Shown: positions 48,564 to 58,314, counted from the stretch's first letter. The stretch is 64,000 nucleotides of DNA from Variovorax boronicumulans (GCF_030812215.1 NZ_JAUSSG010000006.1:186001-250000); one strand, 5' to 3'. Numbers and translations are program-made. The notes: generated from the sequence alone by a model not told the origin.

Positions 48564-49039
48564 GCGATGAAAACGACCTGAGCGGCGCCCCGAAGCGCCC
48601 CGAAGAAATGATGATGACTATGGAAAGACCAGCGGAGATGACCTTATCCCTTCGTGCCGTACGCCCGAACATCGTGCAATCGATCCGCGCGTTCCGCGTG
48701 AACGACCTGCAGGACGCCGCCAACGCGGCCGGCCAGCACTTCCTGTACGCCAACCTGGGCAACGCCCAGACCAAGCAGGACGTGCTCGACCTGATCGCCC
48801 AGCAGTTCACCTTCCCGGCGCACTTCGGCAAGAACTTCGACGCGCTGTACGACTGCATGACCGATCCGTTGCATAAATCGGGCCCGCAGCCAGGTTTTGT
48901 CATCGTGCTCGAGCAGATCCCGGCCAACGCCAAGTTCGACAAGGAAGCGCGCGAGCAGCTGCTCGACATCTTCCGGGACGCTTCGGATTACTGGGGCGAC
49001 CGCAAGGTCCCCTTCCGGTGCTTCTATTCTTTTCTGTAG
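48560..49039 (+). CDS. Barstar family ribonuclease inhibitor
   Basis: This 159-residue protein has a barstar fold from about residue 40: FRVNDLQDAANAAGQHFLYANL, then the inhibitor helix region FPAHFGKNFDALYDCMTD with the conserved Asp pattern. It should bind and block the guanyl ribonuclease of the preceding gene inside the cytoplasm. The stop falls in FYSFL, and a further open frame follows directly in another phase (see the next entry and the findings), so the C-terminus may be truncated. Confidence 0.93.
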   Translation: MSDENDLSGAPKRPEEMMMTMERPAEMTLSLRAVRPNIVQSIRAFRVNDLQDAANAAGQHFLYANLGNAQTKQDVLDLIAQQFTFPAHFGKNFDALYDCMTDPLHKSGPQPGFVIVLEQIPANAKFDKEAREQLLDIFRDASDYWGDRKVPFRCFYSFL

Positions 49040-49266
49040 CCCGTTCTGCATCTACCAGCCAAGCAGAACGGGCGAACGAGGCTCAGCCGAACGCTGAAAC
49101 CCTCGATGGCATCGAAGTGAATCCCAACGCAGCCGCAGCAACGGCCGCCGCCAGCACCGAGCCGGCCGGCGAAAAAATGCCGACCGACAAACTGGTCGAC
49201 GTGTCGCCCCTGGCGTTGCGCATGAGCAGCCCCTTCAACGCAGGGTACTGGCTGGCCGCAGCGTAA
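49040..49266 (+). pseudogene. Possible out-of-frame C-terminal tail of the barstar gene
   Basis: Directly after the barstar stop an open frame in another phase continues for about 75 codons, with a reasonable protein character (SVARSASTSQAERANEAQP, then EPAGEKMPTDKLVDVSPLAL and an ending SSPFNAGYWLAAA). Restoring one T in the TTTT run at 49030-49033 would join it to the barstar. It could instead be chance, because high-GC sequence gives long open frames. No ribosome-binding site is visible for separate translation. Confidence 0.4.
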
Positions 49267-49286
49267 CCACTGCAGTCCACCCAAAG

Positions 49287-49315
49287 AAAAAGCCCGTCGT
49301 CGACGGGCTTTTTTC
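49287..49315. terminator. Bidirectional intrinsic terminator between barstar region and rsmA
   Basis: AAAAAGCCCGT-CGTCG-ACGGGCTTTTTT is a strong hairpin with A and T runs on both sides. The rsmA stop is at its edge. Confidence 0.9.
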
Positions 49316-50078
49316 ATGGGGGAACGGCCTGGGCCAGTGCGACGTATTCAGCCACCGGCACCTCCTCGGCGCGTCGCTGGGGATCGAACTCCCCCTCGAA
49401 ACCGTGTTCCTCCAGCCACTTGCCCAGCGTGTGGCGCAGGATCTTGCGACGCTGGCTGAAGGCCACCTGCACGATCTCGCCGAGCCGCGCGGCATCGACC
49501 GCCGGCGGCTGCGCCAAAGGCACCATCCGCACCACGGCGCTGTCCACGCGCGGCGGCGGATCGAAGCTCTCGGGCGGTACAAACAACACGTTCTCCATGT
49601 CGTAGCGCCACTGCAGCATCACGCTCAGCCGGCTGTAGTCCGAGGTGGCGGGCCTGGCCACCATGCGGTCGATCACTTCCTTTTGCAGCATGAAGTGCTG
49701 GTCGGTGATCAGGTGGGCAAAGCCCAGCAGGTGGAACAGGATCGGCGTGGAGATGTTGTAGGGCAGGTTGCCCACCACGCGCAGCGGCTTCGGCTCGGCC
49801 TTGGCCGCGAGTTCGGCGAAATCCACCTTCAACACATCGGACTCGATGACGTCCAGTTGCGGGTGCTCCCGCAGGCGCTTGGCCAGGTCGCGATCGAGCT
49901 CGATGACCGTCAGCCGCCCGAGCCGCTCGACCAGCGGCTGCGTGAGCGCCGCAAGCCCCGGGCCGATCTCGACCATCGCATCGCCGGGCTGCGGCGCGAT
50001 CTCATGCACGATCGCATCGATGATCCCGCCGTCGGACAGAAAGTGCTGCCCGAACCGCTTCCTGGCGATGTGTGCCAT
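49314..50078 (-). CDS. rsmA: 16S rRNA (adenine1518-N6/adenine1519-N6)-dimethyltransferase
   Basis: This 254-residue AdoMet-dependent enzyme (KsgA) dimethylates two adenines in the 3' loop of 16S rRNA late in small-subunit assembly. RFGQHFLSD opens the protein, [11 protein letters not shown] is the AdoMet motif, and NLPYNIS is the catalytic NLPY motif. It follows surA by three bases, so the two are cotranscribed; pdxA, often between them in other genera, is absent. Confidence 0.96.
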   Translation of the reverse strand: MAHIARKRFGQHFLSDGGIIDAIVHEIAPQPGDAMVEIGPGLAALTQPLVERLGRLTVIELDRDLAKRLREHPQLDVIESDVLKVDFAELAAKAEPKPLRVVGNLPYNISTPILFHLLGFAHLITDQHFMLQKEVIDRMVARPATSDYSRLSVMLQWRYDMENVLFVPPESFDPPPRVDSAVVRMVPLAQPPAVDAARLGEIVQVAFSQRRKILRHTLGKWLEEHGFEGEFDPQRRAEEVPVAEYVALAQAVPP

Positions 50079-50081
50079 GGA

Positions 50082-51491
50082 TCAGGACTGCGGCGGGTCG
50101 CGGTATTCCACGTAGGCGCGTGCGCGCACTTCCTGCACCCAGGTGGTGAAGGCTTCCTCGACGCGCTGCTCGCGCAGCACGGCGCGCGCGGCTTCGCGCT
50201 GCTCCGACTGGGTCAGCTTGGAGTCGCGACGGCCGATCACCTGGATCAGGTGCACGCCAAAGCGCGAGACGACCGGGTCGCTGATCTGGCCCGGCGACAG
50301 CCGGTCCATGGCTTCCTCGAACTCGGGCACGAACTGGCCGGGGCGCGACCAGCCGAGGTCGCCGCCTTCCTTGGCGCTGGCGTCCTGCGAGTTGTCGCGC
50401 GCAAGGCCGGCGAAGTCGGCCGTGCCGGCCTGCACGCGGCGCTTGAATTCCGCCAGCTGCGCCACCGCCTGCGCCGTGGTGCGCTTGGGGTCGTTGAGCA
50501 GCAGGATGTGGCGCACCTGGGTCTGCGTCACGGTCGCGTCGAGCGAACCGATCTGCGCCTTGGCCAGGACCTTGAGCACGTGGAAACCGGCGCTGGAACG
50601 CACCGGTCCCGCAATGCCGTTCACCGCCGTCGATTGCACGGCGTCGACGAACAGCGGCGGATAGCGGTCGGCGCTGCGCATGCCGATGGCGCCGCCGTTG
50701 GCGCGGTCGGGCGAATCGGAGTTCTCGCGCACCAGCTTCTCGAAGTCCTCGCCGGAGCGGGCGCGCTCGGCGAGGCCCTGTGCCTTCTTCTGCGCTGCGG
50801 CCACCTGGGCATCGGTGGCGTTCTCGGGCAGGGCGACGAGCACCTGCGCGAGGTTGAGGTTCTGCAAGGCCGCGTTCTTGGTGTTCGAGTTGCGCTGGTC
50901 GCGCAGGTACTCGTCGGCCTCGGTGTCGCTGATCTTGACCTTCGACTCGACTTCGCGGTCTCGCAGGCGGGTGAGCAGCAGCTGGTCGCGCAGGTCGTTG
51001 CGGAAGTCCGCCAGCGCGATGCCTTCGGCGGCCACGCGGCGGCGCAGCTCGACCAGGCTGATTTCGTTCTGGCGCGCCACGGTCTGCTCGGCCTGGTCGA
51101 TCGCCACGTCGTCGACCTTGATGCCGCTTTCCTTGGCCAGCTGAAGCTGCGCGCGCTCGACGATCAGGCGCTCGAGCACGAGGCGCGTGAGCTCGCCGCG
51201 CGGCACGCGTTCGGCGTCGGGGTTCTCCTTGATGAGGCGCGTCACCCGCGACTGCACGTCGGTGTTGGTGATCGGCTCGGAATTGACCAGCGCGACGATG
51301 AATTCAGCCGCCCGCTGCACGGGCGCCGCCGATGGCGAGGCCGGGGCGCGCTGCACCGAAGGGGGCCCCAGGCGCGGACCGGCGCGCATGATGTCCGTGA
51401 TGCCGCTGCCAGAGCGAAAGCCCTGCGCACCCGACGTTGCGGCCATTGCCGCGAGGCAGCCCAGGGTGATGATGGAACGGATGTGTTTCAT
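50082..51491 (-). CDS. surA: Periplasmic chaperone and peptidyl-prolyl isomerase SurA
   Basis: This 469-residue protein has a signal peptide (ATSGAQG end), a SurA N-terminal chaperone domain with VALVNSEPITNTDVQSRV and two parvulin-type domains (QVRHILLLN and SGEDFEKLVRENSDSPDRANGG). It delivers unfolded outer-membrane proteins, including LptD, to the BAM complex. It lies 21 bases after lptD on the same strand, the conserved order, which fits its role as LptD chaperone. Confidence 0.96.
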   Translation of the reverse strand: MKHIRSIITLGCLAAMAATSGAQGFRSGSGITDIMRAGPRLGPPSVQRAPASPSAAPVQRAAEFIVALVNSEPITNTDVQSRVTRLIKENPDAERVPRGELTRLVLERLIVERAQLQLAKESGIKVDDVAIDQAEQTVARQNEISLVELRRRVAAEGIALADFRNDLRDQLLLTRLRDREVESKVKISDTEADEYLRDQRNSNTKNAALQNLNLAQVLVALPENATDAQVAAAQKKAQGLAERARSGEDFEKLVRENSDSPDRANGGAIGMRSADRYPPLFVDAVQSTAVNGIAGPVRSSAGFHVLKVLAKAQIGSLDATVTQTQVRHILLLNDPKRTTAQAVAQLAEFKRRVQAGTADFAGLARDNSQDASAKEGGDLGWSRPGQFVPEFEEAMDRLSPGQISDPVVSRFGVHLIQVIGRRDSKLTQSEQREAARAVLREQRVEEAFTTWVQEVRARAYVEYRDPPQS

Positions 51492-51512
51492 GGCGTTGCT
51501 CAGTCAGTCGTC

Positions 51513-54128
51513 TCAGTCGTAATTGGTGAAGCGGCTCGGCGCCTCGCCAGGTTGGCGCAGGGGTTCGTAGCGCTGGATGTTCTGCCGCAGGGCCTGCATC
51601 GGGCTGGAGCCGATGCTGGAGAAGCCGACGAATTCGAGCTGGAACATGATGCGGGTGTTCGCCGTCACCTGGCCGGTGGTGATGCGCTGCAGCACCACGC
51701 GTCCGATCCAGCAGCAGCCGTCGTACTCGAGGCCGAGCACGCCGTCCGTGAGTTTCTTGTCCTGCAGGTCGTAGTTGAGACGGCCCACCGCATACCAGCG
51801 GCCACCGCCCTGACCCTTGCCGGGGCCCAGGTTCTTGCCCTTGTCGCCCCACAGGTCGTTGAGCGGCCATTGCCAGCCCACGTCGATCGACTTGTTGCCG
51901 TCGTTCACCGCCGTGGTGTTCGGGTTGGCCAGCAGCGCCGCCTGATAGGCCGCGCTCGGCGCCTGGTAGCGGAACGCCACGCTGAGGTTGTGGTACGGCT
52001 CGGGGTTGTAGCGCGCGCTGAGCGCAGCGCGGGTCGACTTGCGCGTGTCGGGGTTGTACTGCACGAGCGCATCCGTGCTCCACTTGGGCGTCCAGTTGAT
52101 CTGGCCGCCGACGAGGAAGTCGCTCGCGCGGTCGGTCACCGGCAGGCCGCCGGGCAGCGTGACCTTCTGGTCGGCAAAGCGCAGCCGCTGCGCGATGCCG
52201 ATGCGCGCGGCCTCGACGCCGGTGTCCGGGTCGATCAGGCGCGAACTCACGCCCAGCGTGAGCGCGTTGGTGTCGGAAATACGGTCGCCGCCCGAGAACG
52301 CGTTCTCGGTGTAGATCGTCGCGAAGCTGAAGTCGTTGGCGGCCGAGTCGTAGTTCGGCAGCATGCTCTGGTTGCGGTACGGCGTGTAGACGTAGTAGGC
52401 GCGCGGCTCCAGCGTCTGGCGGAAGGCGCGGCCGAAGTAGCTGGCGTCGCGCTCGAAGATCAGGCCGCTGTCCAGGCTGAAGGTCGGCACTGTCCGGTTG
52501 GACGACGTGCCAAAAAAGTACAGTGCATCCTTGTTGTAGGGCACGCCGTTGACGTACTGCGTATTGCCGATCGTGATCTTGGGGATATCTGTCTGCGGCA
52601 GGTAATAGTTGTACGCCGCCGTGTTCAACTGCAGCTTCGGAATGACGAACGTACTCGGCGTGATGAACGGCCGGCTGATCGCGAGGTTCGCCATGGCGCG
52701 GTCCCCATCGGGCTGCGACTGCTGGGTGAGGTCGAAACCGGGCTGCCCGCTCAGGATCGAGTTCACGCGGAACCGCGTGTAGTCGAGGTTCAGCGCAACG
52801 TCGAAGCCGTGCCAGTCGTACTTGTTGTAGTTGGCCGTGATCTGCGGCATGCGGTCGTACGACGGGACGATCGGCGACAGGTTGTACTGCAGCGTCTGGT
52901 AGCGCAGCGTGCGGATCGCACCGCTCCAGTCGTCCTTGCTCCAGTTGAGCGATGCCTCGTTGGGCAGCTGGCGCTGCGCCAGCGTCGGCGTGCGCGTGAA
53001 GTCGCGCCAGTAGTCGTTGTCGCTGACGCGGTTGATGTTGATGTTGGCCGACAGCGAATCCAGGCCGAGCGCCTTGGCGTCGAAGTCCTGGTGGTGGTTC
53101 GCCCAGATGCCCCAGCGCTTGGTGCTGCCGGGTGCCCGGGTCAGGTCCTTGGCCTGGATTTCTCCCTTGGCCAATTGCTCGAGCTGCGAGGCGCGCAGTT
53201 CGTTGTAGCGCTGGCCCACCAGGCGGTCGGCGCCCATCAGGTCCAGGCGGATGCTGCCGCTGTAGTCCTTCTCCAGGTACCGGAACTCGGTGCCCAGGTT
53301 GAGGCCCCGCTTGCTCATGATCGTCGGCGTGATCGTGGCGTCGCGGTTGGGCGCGATGTTCCAGTAGTACGGCTGCGAGATCTCGATGCCGTTGGTGTTG
53401 TCCACGCCGATGGTGGGCGGCAGGAGGCCGCTCTTGCGCGCGTTCGACAGCGGGAAGCTCACGCTCGGGATCGGCGGCGTGCTGATGCCCATGAAACTCA
53501 AGCGCGCGTTGGTGGCCACGCCCTCGTTCTCTTCGGTGTCGGTGGTGATCGTGGCCGCGGTCAGCAACCAGGCCGGCATCCAGCCCGGAAAGTCTTCGCG
53601 GCGGCAGGTGGTGTAGGTGGCGCGCCGCGCGACCGAGATGTTGGAGTCGACGAAATCGATGCGCTCCGCTTCGCCATGGCCACCGTTGGCCAGGAACCGG
53701 TAGCGCACGTTGTTGAAGAAGCCTTCGAAGGTCTCCAGCTTGAGTTCCAGCTCGGGCCCTTCGTACACGTTGCCGGCCTGGTTGACCCGCACGTTGCCCT
53801 TGGCCTTTGCGCGGTCGTCGGGCAGGTAGTACTCGAGCCGGTCGGCGGTGATGGCGACCGGGCCGCGCCGCAGCGTCGCGTTGCCTTCGACCACGGTCTC
53901 GAGGTCGGGGCGGCCGGACATGCGGTCGCCGGTGACCAGGCTGGGCAGCTGGCCGCGCTCGGCGGGCGGAATGATTTCGGTGAGCAGCGGGGTGCGCTTG
54001 AGCGTGAGCGGGCCGTCGAGGCCGCCGGCAGACTGCGCGAAGGCGCCATGCGCCTGGAGCAGCGCCAGCGACAGCATGGCCAGCTTCAGCGGCGGGCCGG
54101 CACGTCGCAGGGCAACACGTCGGCTCAT
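51513..54128 (-). CDS. lptD: LPS-assembly protein LptD
   Basis: This 871-residue outer-membrane protein has a signal peptide (end AHGAFAQ), an N-terminal OstA/jellyroll domain and a large beta-barrel. With LptE it inserts lipopolysaccharide into the outer leaflet. Cys residues occur in TTCRRED and as a pair in DGCCWIG, which could form the disulphides required for assembly; an extra N-terminal Cys as in E. coli is not obvious. GGGAGG precedes the ATG at 54128. A much longer reading frame extends upstream but starts inside the amgK promoter region and is rejected. Confidence 0.95.
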   Translation of the reverse strand: MSRRVALRRAGPPLKLAMLSLALLQAHGAFAQSAGGLDGPLTLKRTPLLTEIIPPAERGQLPSLVTGDRMSGRPDLETVVEGNATLRRGPVAITADRLEYYLPDDRAKAKGNVRVNQAGNVYEGPELELKLETFEGFFNNVRYRFLANGGHGEAERIDFVDSNISVARRATYTTCRREDFPGWMPAWLLTAATITTDTEENEGVATNARLSFMGISTPPIPSVSFPLSNARKSGLLPPTIGVDNTNGIEISQPYYWNIAPNRDATITPTIMSKRGLNLGTEFRYLEKDYSGSIRLDLMGADRLVGQRYNELRASQLEQLAKGEIQAKDLTRAPGSTKRWGIWANHHQDFDAKALGLDSLSANININRVSDNDYWRDFTRTPTLAQRQLPNEASLNWSKDDWSGAIRTLRYQTLQYNLSPIVPSYDRMPQITANYNKYDWHGFDVALNLDYTRFRVNSILSGQPGFDLTQQSQPDGDRAMANLAISRPFITPSTFVIPKLQLNTAAYNYYLPQTDIPKITIGNTQYVNGVPYNKDALYFFGTSSNRTVPTFSLDSGLIFERDASYFGRAFRQTLEPRAYYVYTPYRNQSMLPNYDSAANDFSFATIYTENAFSGGDRISDTNALTLGVSSRLIDPDTGVEAARIGIAQRLRFADQKVTLPGGLPVTDRASDFLVGGQINWTPKWSTDALVQYNPDTRKSTRAALSARYNPEPYHNLSVAFRYQAPSAAYQAALLANPNTTAVNDGNKSIDVGWQWPLNDLWGDKGKNLGPGKGQGGGRWYAVGRLNYDLQDKKLTDGVLGLEYDGCCWIGRVVLQRITTGQVTANTRIMFQLEFVGFSSIGSSPMQALRQNIQRYEPLRQPGEAPSRFTNYD

Positions 54129-54366
54129 CAAGCCTCCCGCCAGGCCGTTCCGAGGAAAGCCTGCGGCTCCCCCGAGGAGAGCAGCGAGCGCACAAGGTGC
54201 CAAGCGTGAGGGCTTTGGGTCGTAGGCATCGGTTCGGAACGAAAGATCGTCGGGGGAGACGGCGCGGCAGGCCGGCGGGTTGCAGGGGCCGGCAGCAACC
54301 TCTGCTCGATCGGTGGCCGACCGGAGGAGGTTGCCGCGCCAGGCGGATTTGTAGAATCGATTATCC

Positions 54367-55464
54367 ATGACAGCACCCCCGCCCCCGGCCGCATTGGCCC
54401 CACGCCCCGCCGAGACCATTCTCTGGACAGATCCGCAGCGGGCCGAAGTGTTCCGGGGCTGGCTGTCGGGCATTGCCGCCGCGCAGCATCTCCTGCCCGA
54501 CACGGTGCGCCTCGCCTCGGCCGATGCGAGCTTTCGCCGCTACTTCCGCGTCGACACAACCGTCCCCGGCACGCCGACACGCATCGTGATGGACGCCCCG
54601 CCGGACAAGGAGAACAGCGATCCCTTCGTGCAGGTGGCCGGGCTCATGGCCAAGGCCGGCGTGACCGCGCCGCAGGTGCTCGAATGGGACCGCCCGAACG
54701 GCTTCCTGCTGCTGGACGACCTGGGCCGCCAGACCATGCTCGAGGTCATCGATCCGGCCCAGCCCGACGCCAGCCGCCCGCTCTACGACCAGGCCATCGA
54801 CGCGCTGATCCGCTGGCAGCTGGCCTCCCAATCCGGCGTGCTGCCGCCCTACGACCGGGCGCTGCTCGAGCGTGAACTGGCGCTCTTTCCCGAGTGGTAC
54901 ATCGGCCGCCACCGCGGCGTCGCCATCGAAGGCAAGCTGAAAGAGCGGCTCGAACGCAGCTTCAAGCTGATCGTCGAGAGCAACCTGGCCTCGCCCAGCG
55001 TCTACGTGCACCGCGACTTCATGCCGCGCAACCTCATGATCGGCAACGGCACGGCGCTCGGCGTGCTTGACTTCCAGGACGCCGTCTACGGCCCCATCAC
55101 CTACGACATCGCCAGCCTGATGCGCGACGCCTTCCTCAGCTGGGACGAGGAATTCGTGCTCGACATCACCGTGCGCTACTGGCAGGCGGCGCGCAAGGCC
55201 GGGCTGCCGGTCGATGAGGATTTCGGCGCCTTCTACCGGGCGGTCGAATGGATGGGTCTGCAGCGCCACCTGAAGGTCGCCGGCATCTTCGCGCGCCTCA
55301 CGCTGCGCGACGGCAAGCCCCGCTACCTGGCCGACACGCCGCGCTTCATCGCCTACATCCGCGCCACCGCCAGCCGTTACATGGAGCTCACGCCGCTGCT
55401 GCGGGTGATCGACGAGGTCGAGGGCACCTCCGCGCTCACGGGCTTTGCCTACGGCCGGGTCTGA
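54367..55464 (+). CDS. amgK: N-acetylmuramate/N-acetylglucosamine kinase AmgK
   Basis: This 365-residue protein of the aminoglycoside-phosphotransferase fold has the catalytic loop HRDFMPRN (His215, Asp217, Asn222) and the metal-binding Asp235 in GVLDFQDAV. It phosphorylates MurNAc at the anomeric position for peptidoglycan recycling. It is divergent from lptD, as in Pseudomonas. Its usual partner murU is not adjacent and is 32 kb away at 22698. Confidence 0.88.
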   Translation: MTAPPPPAALAPRPAETILWTDPQRAEVFRGWLSGIAAAQHLLPDTVRLASADASFRRYFRVDTTVPGTPTRIVMDAPPDKENSDPFVQVAGLMAKAGVTAPQVLEWDRPNGFLLLDDLGRQTMLEVIDPAQPDASRPLYDQAIDALIRWQLASQSGVLPPYDRALLERELALFPEWYIGRHRGVAIEGKLKERLERSFKLIVESNLASPSVYVHRDFMPRNLMIGNGTALGVLDFQDAVYGPITYDIASLMRDAFLSWDEEFVLDITVRYWQAARKAGLPVDEDFGAFYRAVEWMGLQRHLKVAGIFARLTLRDGKPRYLADTPRFIAYIRATASRYMELTPLLRVIDEVEGTSALTGFAYGRV

Positions 55465-55536
55465 AGCCAAGCTTTTTAAAAAAACCGGCCGTGACCCTTT
55501 CGCCACGGCTGGATTCTTTGCTCTTTATTTCATAGC

Positions 55537-56277
55537 ATGCCCCGCTTCCACTGTTCCGTGCCGTTGAGCACCGGCGCCGCTTTCGCGCTGCCGCCCGGTG
55601 CTGCGCGCCATGTGCAGGTGCTGCGGATGCAGCCCGGCGACGTGCTGACCCTGTTCGACGGCGCGGGCGGCGAATACGAGGCCACGATCGAGCGCATGGG
55701 CCGCAGCGACGTCTCGGTGACGGTCGGCACCCATCACGCCATCGAGCGCGAGGCAACGCGCGCGGTGCACCTGGCCGTCGGCATGCCGGCCAACGAGCGC
55801 ATGGACTGGCTGGTCGAGAAAGCCACGGAGCTGGGCGTCGCGAGCATCCAGCCGCTGGCCACGGCCCATGGCGTGCTGCGTCTTTCAGGCGAGCGCGCCG
55901 AGAAGAAGCGGGCGCACTGGGAAGCCATCGCCATCGCGGCGTGCGAGCAGTGCGGCCGCAATCGCGTGCCGGTGATTCATCCGGTGCGGTCGTTCTCTGG
56001 CAATTCGGGGTGGATCGACGCGCAGCAGCAAGAGGGCACCGCGGCCCGCTTCGTGTTGAGCCTGGCCGAGGGCACGCAAGGCATTGCCGCAGCCGCTGCG
56101 GCACACGCCCCCGGCAACCGCGACGTGCGCGTGTTGAGCGGCCCCGAAGGCGGCCTCAGCGCCGCCGAGGAGCAGGAGGCCATCGCACGTGGCTTCGCGC
56201 CGGTCACGCTCGGGTTGCGCGTGCTGCGTGCCGAGACCGCGGCGCTCGCAGCGCTGGTGTCGCTCGGCGGCTCCTGA
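55537..56277 (+). CDS. rsmE: 16S rRNA (uracil1498-N3)-methyltransferase
   Basis: This 246-residue SPOUT-family enzyme has a PUA-like N-terminal domain (MPRFHCSVPLSTGAAF) and a C-terminal trefoil knot with LSGPEGGLSAAEEQEA and LGLRVLRAETAAL, the AdoMet-binding knot motifs. It methylates U1498 of 16S rRNA. It lies 72 bases after amgK on the same strand. Confidence 0.95.
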   Translation: MPRFHCSVPLSTGAAFALPPGAARHVQVLRMQPGDVLTLFDGAGGEYEATIERMGRSDVSVTVGTHHAIEREATRAVHLAVGMPANERMDWLVEKATELGVASIQPLATAHGVLRLSGERAEKKRAHWEAIAIAACEQCGRNRVPVIHPVRSFSGNSGWIDAQQQEGTAARFVLSLAEGTQGIAAAAAAHAPGNRDVRVLSGPEGGLSAAEEQEAIARGFAPVTLGLRVLRAETAALAALVSLGGS

Positions 56278-56372
56278 GAAGAAGCGGGTGTTTTCCGCGA
56301 CGCGCGCGCGGAAAGGCTGCGGAAGAATGGTCGCTTCGCCCATTCATCACGACCAAGAAGGACCTTCCGCCC

Positions 56373-57728
56373 ATGTCCCGTTCGCTCCGTCTCGCGCCTC
56401 TCGCCTCTCTTGTTCTGGCCGCGCTGTGCGCCGCGCATGGCGTTCAAGCCCAGAGCAACGCCGTCGCCCCCACGCCGACGCAGGTCAGCCCTGAGGTCGA
56501 CAGGACCTACACCCAGCTGATGGCATCGCCCGCGATCCAGAAGCTGCTGGACGCGGTCAAGGCCGACCACGAGCGGGCGGTCGAAGACTTGAAGATGCTG
56601 ACCGAGATCGAAGCGCCGCCGTTCAAGGAACAGAAGCGCGCCGAGGCTTTTCTCGCACGCATGAAGGCCCTGGGCCTGACAGACGCGAAGATCGATGCCG
56701 AAGGCAACGTGGTCGGCCTGCGCAAGGGCACGGGCAACGGCCCGAAGCTGCTCATCTCCGCGCACCTGGACACGGTGTTCCCCTCAGGCACCGACGTGAA
56801 AGTGAAGGAGCGCGACGGCCGGCTCCATGCGCCGGGCATTGGAGACGACACGCGCGGCCTCACGGTGCTGTTGTCTTGGCTCAAGGTGCTCAACGACAAC
56901 AAGATCCAGACCGTGGGCGACCTCCTGATCGTCGGCAACGTCGGCGAAGAAGAACTGGGCAACCTGCGCGGCATCAAGGCGATCTTTCGCGACCACCTGG
57001 ACATCGACGGCATGGTCGGGCTGGAGCCCTCGCCGGACGGCCATGTGCTGGTGCTCGGCACTGCGAGCCATCGCTACGAGGTCACCTTCAAGGGCCCGGG
57101 CGGCCACAGCTTCGGCGCGTTCGGCCAGGTGCCCAGCGCGATCCACGGCATGGGCCGCGCGATTGCGAAGATCGCCGAGGTGCGCACGCCGAGCTTTCCC
57201 AAGACCACCTTCACCGTCGGCACCGTGGGCGGCGGCACGTCGGTCAACACCATCGCGCCCGATGCGCGCATGGCCATCGACATCCGATCGGACGACATGG
57301 CTTCGCTGCTGGAGACCGAAAAGAAAATCCTCGCGGCCATCGACGAGGCGGTGGTCGAGGAAAACAAGCGCTGGAACGTGACGACGCTGAGCGCGAGCCG
57401 CAAGCTGATCGGCGACCGGCCCGGCGGCCGCACCCCGACCGACTCGGTGATCGTCGAGGCGGCCACGCGCTCGAACACCGCCTTCGGCCAGAAGACGCTG
57501 CTGCGCGGCGGCAGCACCGACGCCAACGTGCCGATCTCGCTGGGCATCCCGGCCATCATCATCGGGGGCGGCGGAAAGTCCTCCGGTTCCCATGCGCTGA
57601 GTGAGTCGATCGACGTGACAGATGCATGGAAAGGCGCGCAGAATTCGCTCGTGACGGTGCTCGGGCTCGTGGGCGTGCAGGGGATCACTCCCGCACTGCT
57701 GCCCAAACGCCCGGCACGCATCAAGTAA
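56373..57728 (+). CDS. Secreted M20 family metallopeptidase
   Basis: This 451-residue exported peptidase has a signal peptide (end HGVQAQ). SAHLDTVFP gives the first metal His/Asp, GDDTRGLTVLLSW the bridging Asp, and NVGEEELGNLRG the catalytic and metal glutamates. It belongs to the M20/M25/M40 carboxypeptidase and dipeptidase group, and probably releases amino acids in the periplasm. AAGGA lies upstream of the ATG. Confidence 0.93.
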   Translation: MSRSLRLAPLASLVLAALCAAHGVQAQSNAVAPTPTQVSPEVDRTYTQLMASPAIQKLLDAVKADHERAVEDLKMLTEIEAPPFKEQKRAEAFLARMKALGLTDAKIDAEGNVVGLRKGTGNGPKLLISAHLDTVFPSGTDVKVKERDGRLHAPGIGDDTRGLTVLLSWLKVLNDNKIQTVGDLLIVGNVGEEELGNLRGIKAIFRDHLDIDGMVGLEPSPDGHVLVLGTASHRYEVTFKGPGGHSFGAFGQVPSAIHGMGRAIAKIAEVRTPSFPKTTFTVGTVGGGTSVNTIAPDARMAIDIRSDDMASLLETEKKILAAIDEAVVEENKRWNVTTLSASRKLIGDRPGGRTPTDSVIVEAATRSNTAFGQKTLLRGGSTDANVPISLGIPAIIIGGGGKSSGSHALSESIDVTDAWKGAQNSLVTVLGLVGVQGITPALLPKRPARIK

Positions 57729-57827
57729 TTTGTCACGTTGCAAGTTCGAAAAGTGGGGCTCCACTTACGGCTTGCGGTCCGTCGCACGGAAAATGCGTCG
57801 GTTCTGTCACACACCAAGGAAATGACC

Positions 57828-58289
57828 ATGGGATTGCTCGATTCAGTACTCGGTCAAGTGCTAGGAGGCGCTGCGCAACAGCAGCAACCGCAAGGCGGAG
57901 GCATCGGGGGATTGGGAGATCTCGGCGGCCTCGCCGGCGCACTGGGCGGCCTGCTCGCCAACAACGGCGGCCAAGGCGGCCTGGGCGGTCTGGTCTCCAA
58001 GTTCGAGCAGGCAGGCATGGGCGATGTCATCGGCTCGTGGATCGGCAAGGGGGACAACCAGCCGGTCTCAGGCGACCAACTGCAAAACGCACTGGGCAGC
58101 GACACCATCGCCAGCATCGCCTCCAAGCTCGGCATCAACGCGCAAACGCTGCTGCCCATGCTCGCCACCATGCTGCCCGCGCTCATCGACCAGCTCACGC
58201 CCCAAGGCAAGGTGCCGGACCAAGGTCTCGGCAACCATGACGACCTGCTGGGTTCGCTCAGCGGCTTGCTGCAGGGCAAGCAGTCCTGA
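57828..58289 (+). CDS. YidB-like DUF937 family protein
   Basis: This 153-residue protein begins MGLLDSVLGQVLGG, has a Gly/Gln-rich linker (QQQQPQGGGIGGLGDLGG) and then a DUF937 helical domain (VSKFEQAGMGDVIGSWIG and VSGDQLQNALGSDTIASIASKLG). The E. coli relative YidB is of unknown function. AAGGA is seven bases before the ATG at 57828; the nearby ATG at 57822 is too close to that site. A strong terminator follows. Confidence 0.9.
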   Translation: MGLLDSVLGQVLGGAAQQQQPQGGGIGGLGDLGGLAGALGGLLANNGGQGGLGGLVSKFEQAGMGDVIGSWIGKGDNQPVSGDQLQNALGSDTIASIASKLGINAQTLLPMLATMLPALIDQLTPQGKVPDQGLGNHDDLLGSLSGLLQGKQS

Positions 58290-58314
58290 ACGAGGCCTGC
58301 CTCATCGGATTCCG

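Noticed and set aside
49404..54209. Long plus-strand open frame opposite rsmA, surA and lptD
   Set aside because: Same antisense effect; the minus-strand genes are certain.
54129..54503. N-terminal extension of lptD
   Set aside because: It would overlap the amgK start and destroys the signal peptide; GGGAGG precedes the ATG at 54128.
55465..55536. Possible terminator between amgK and rsmE (GCCGTG-N10-CACGGC)
   Set aside because: The stem is short, the loop is long and the T run is interrupted; evidence is too weak to list.
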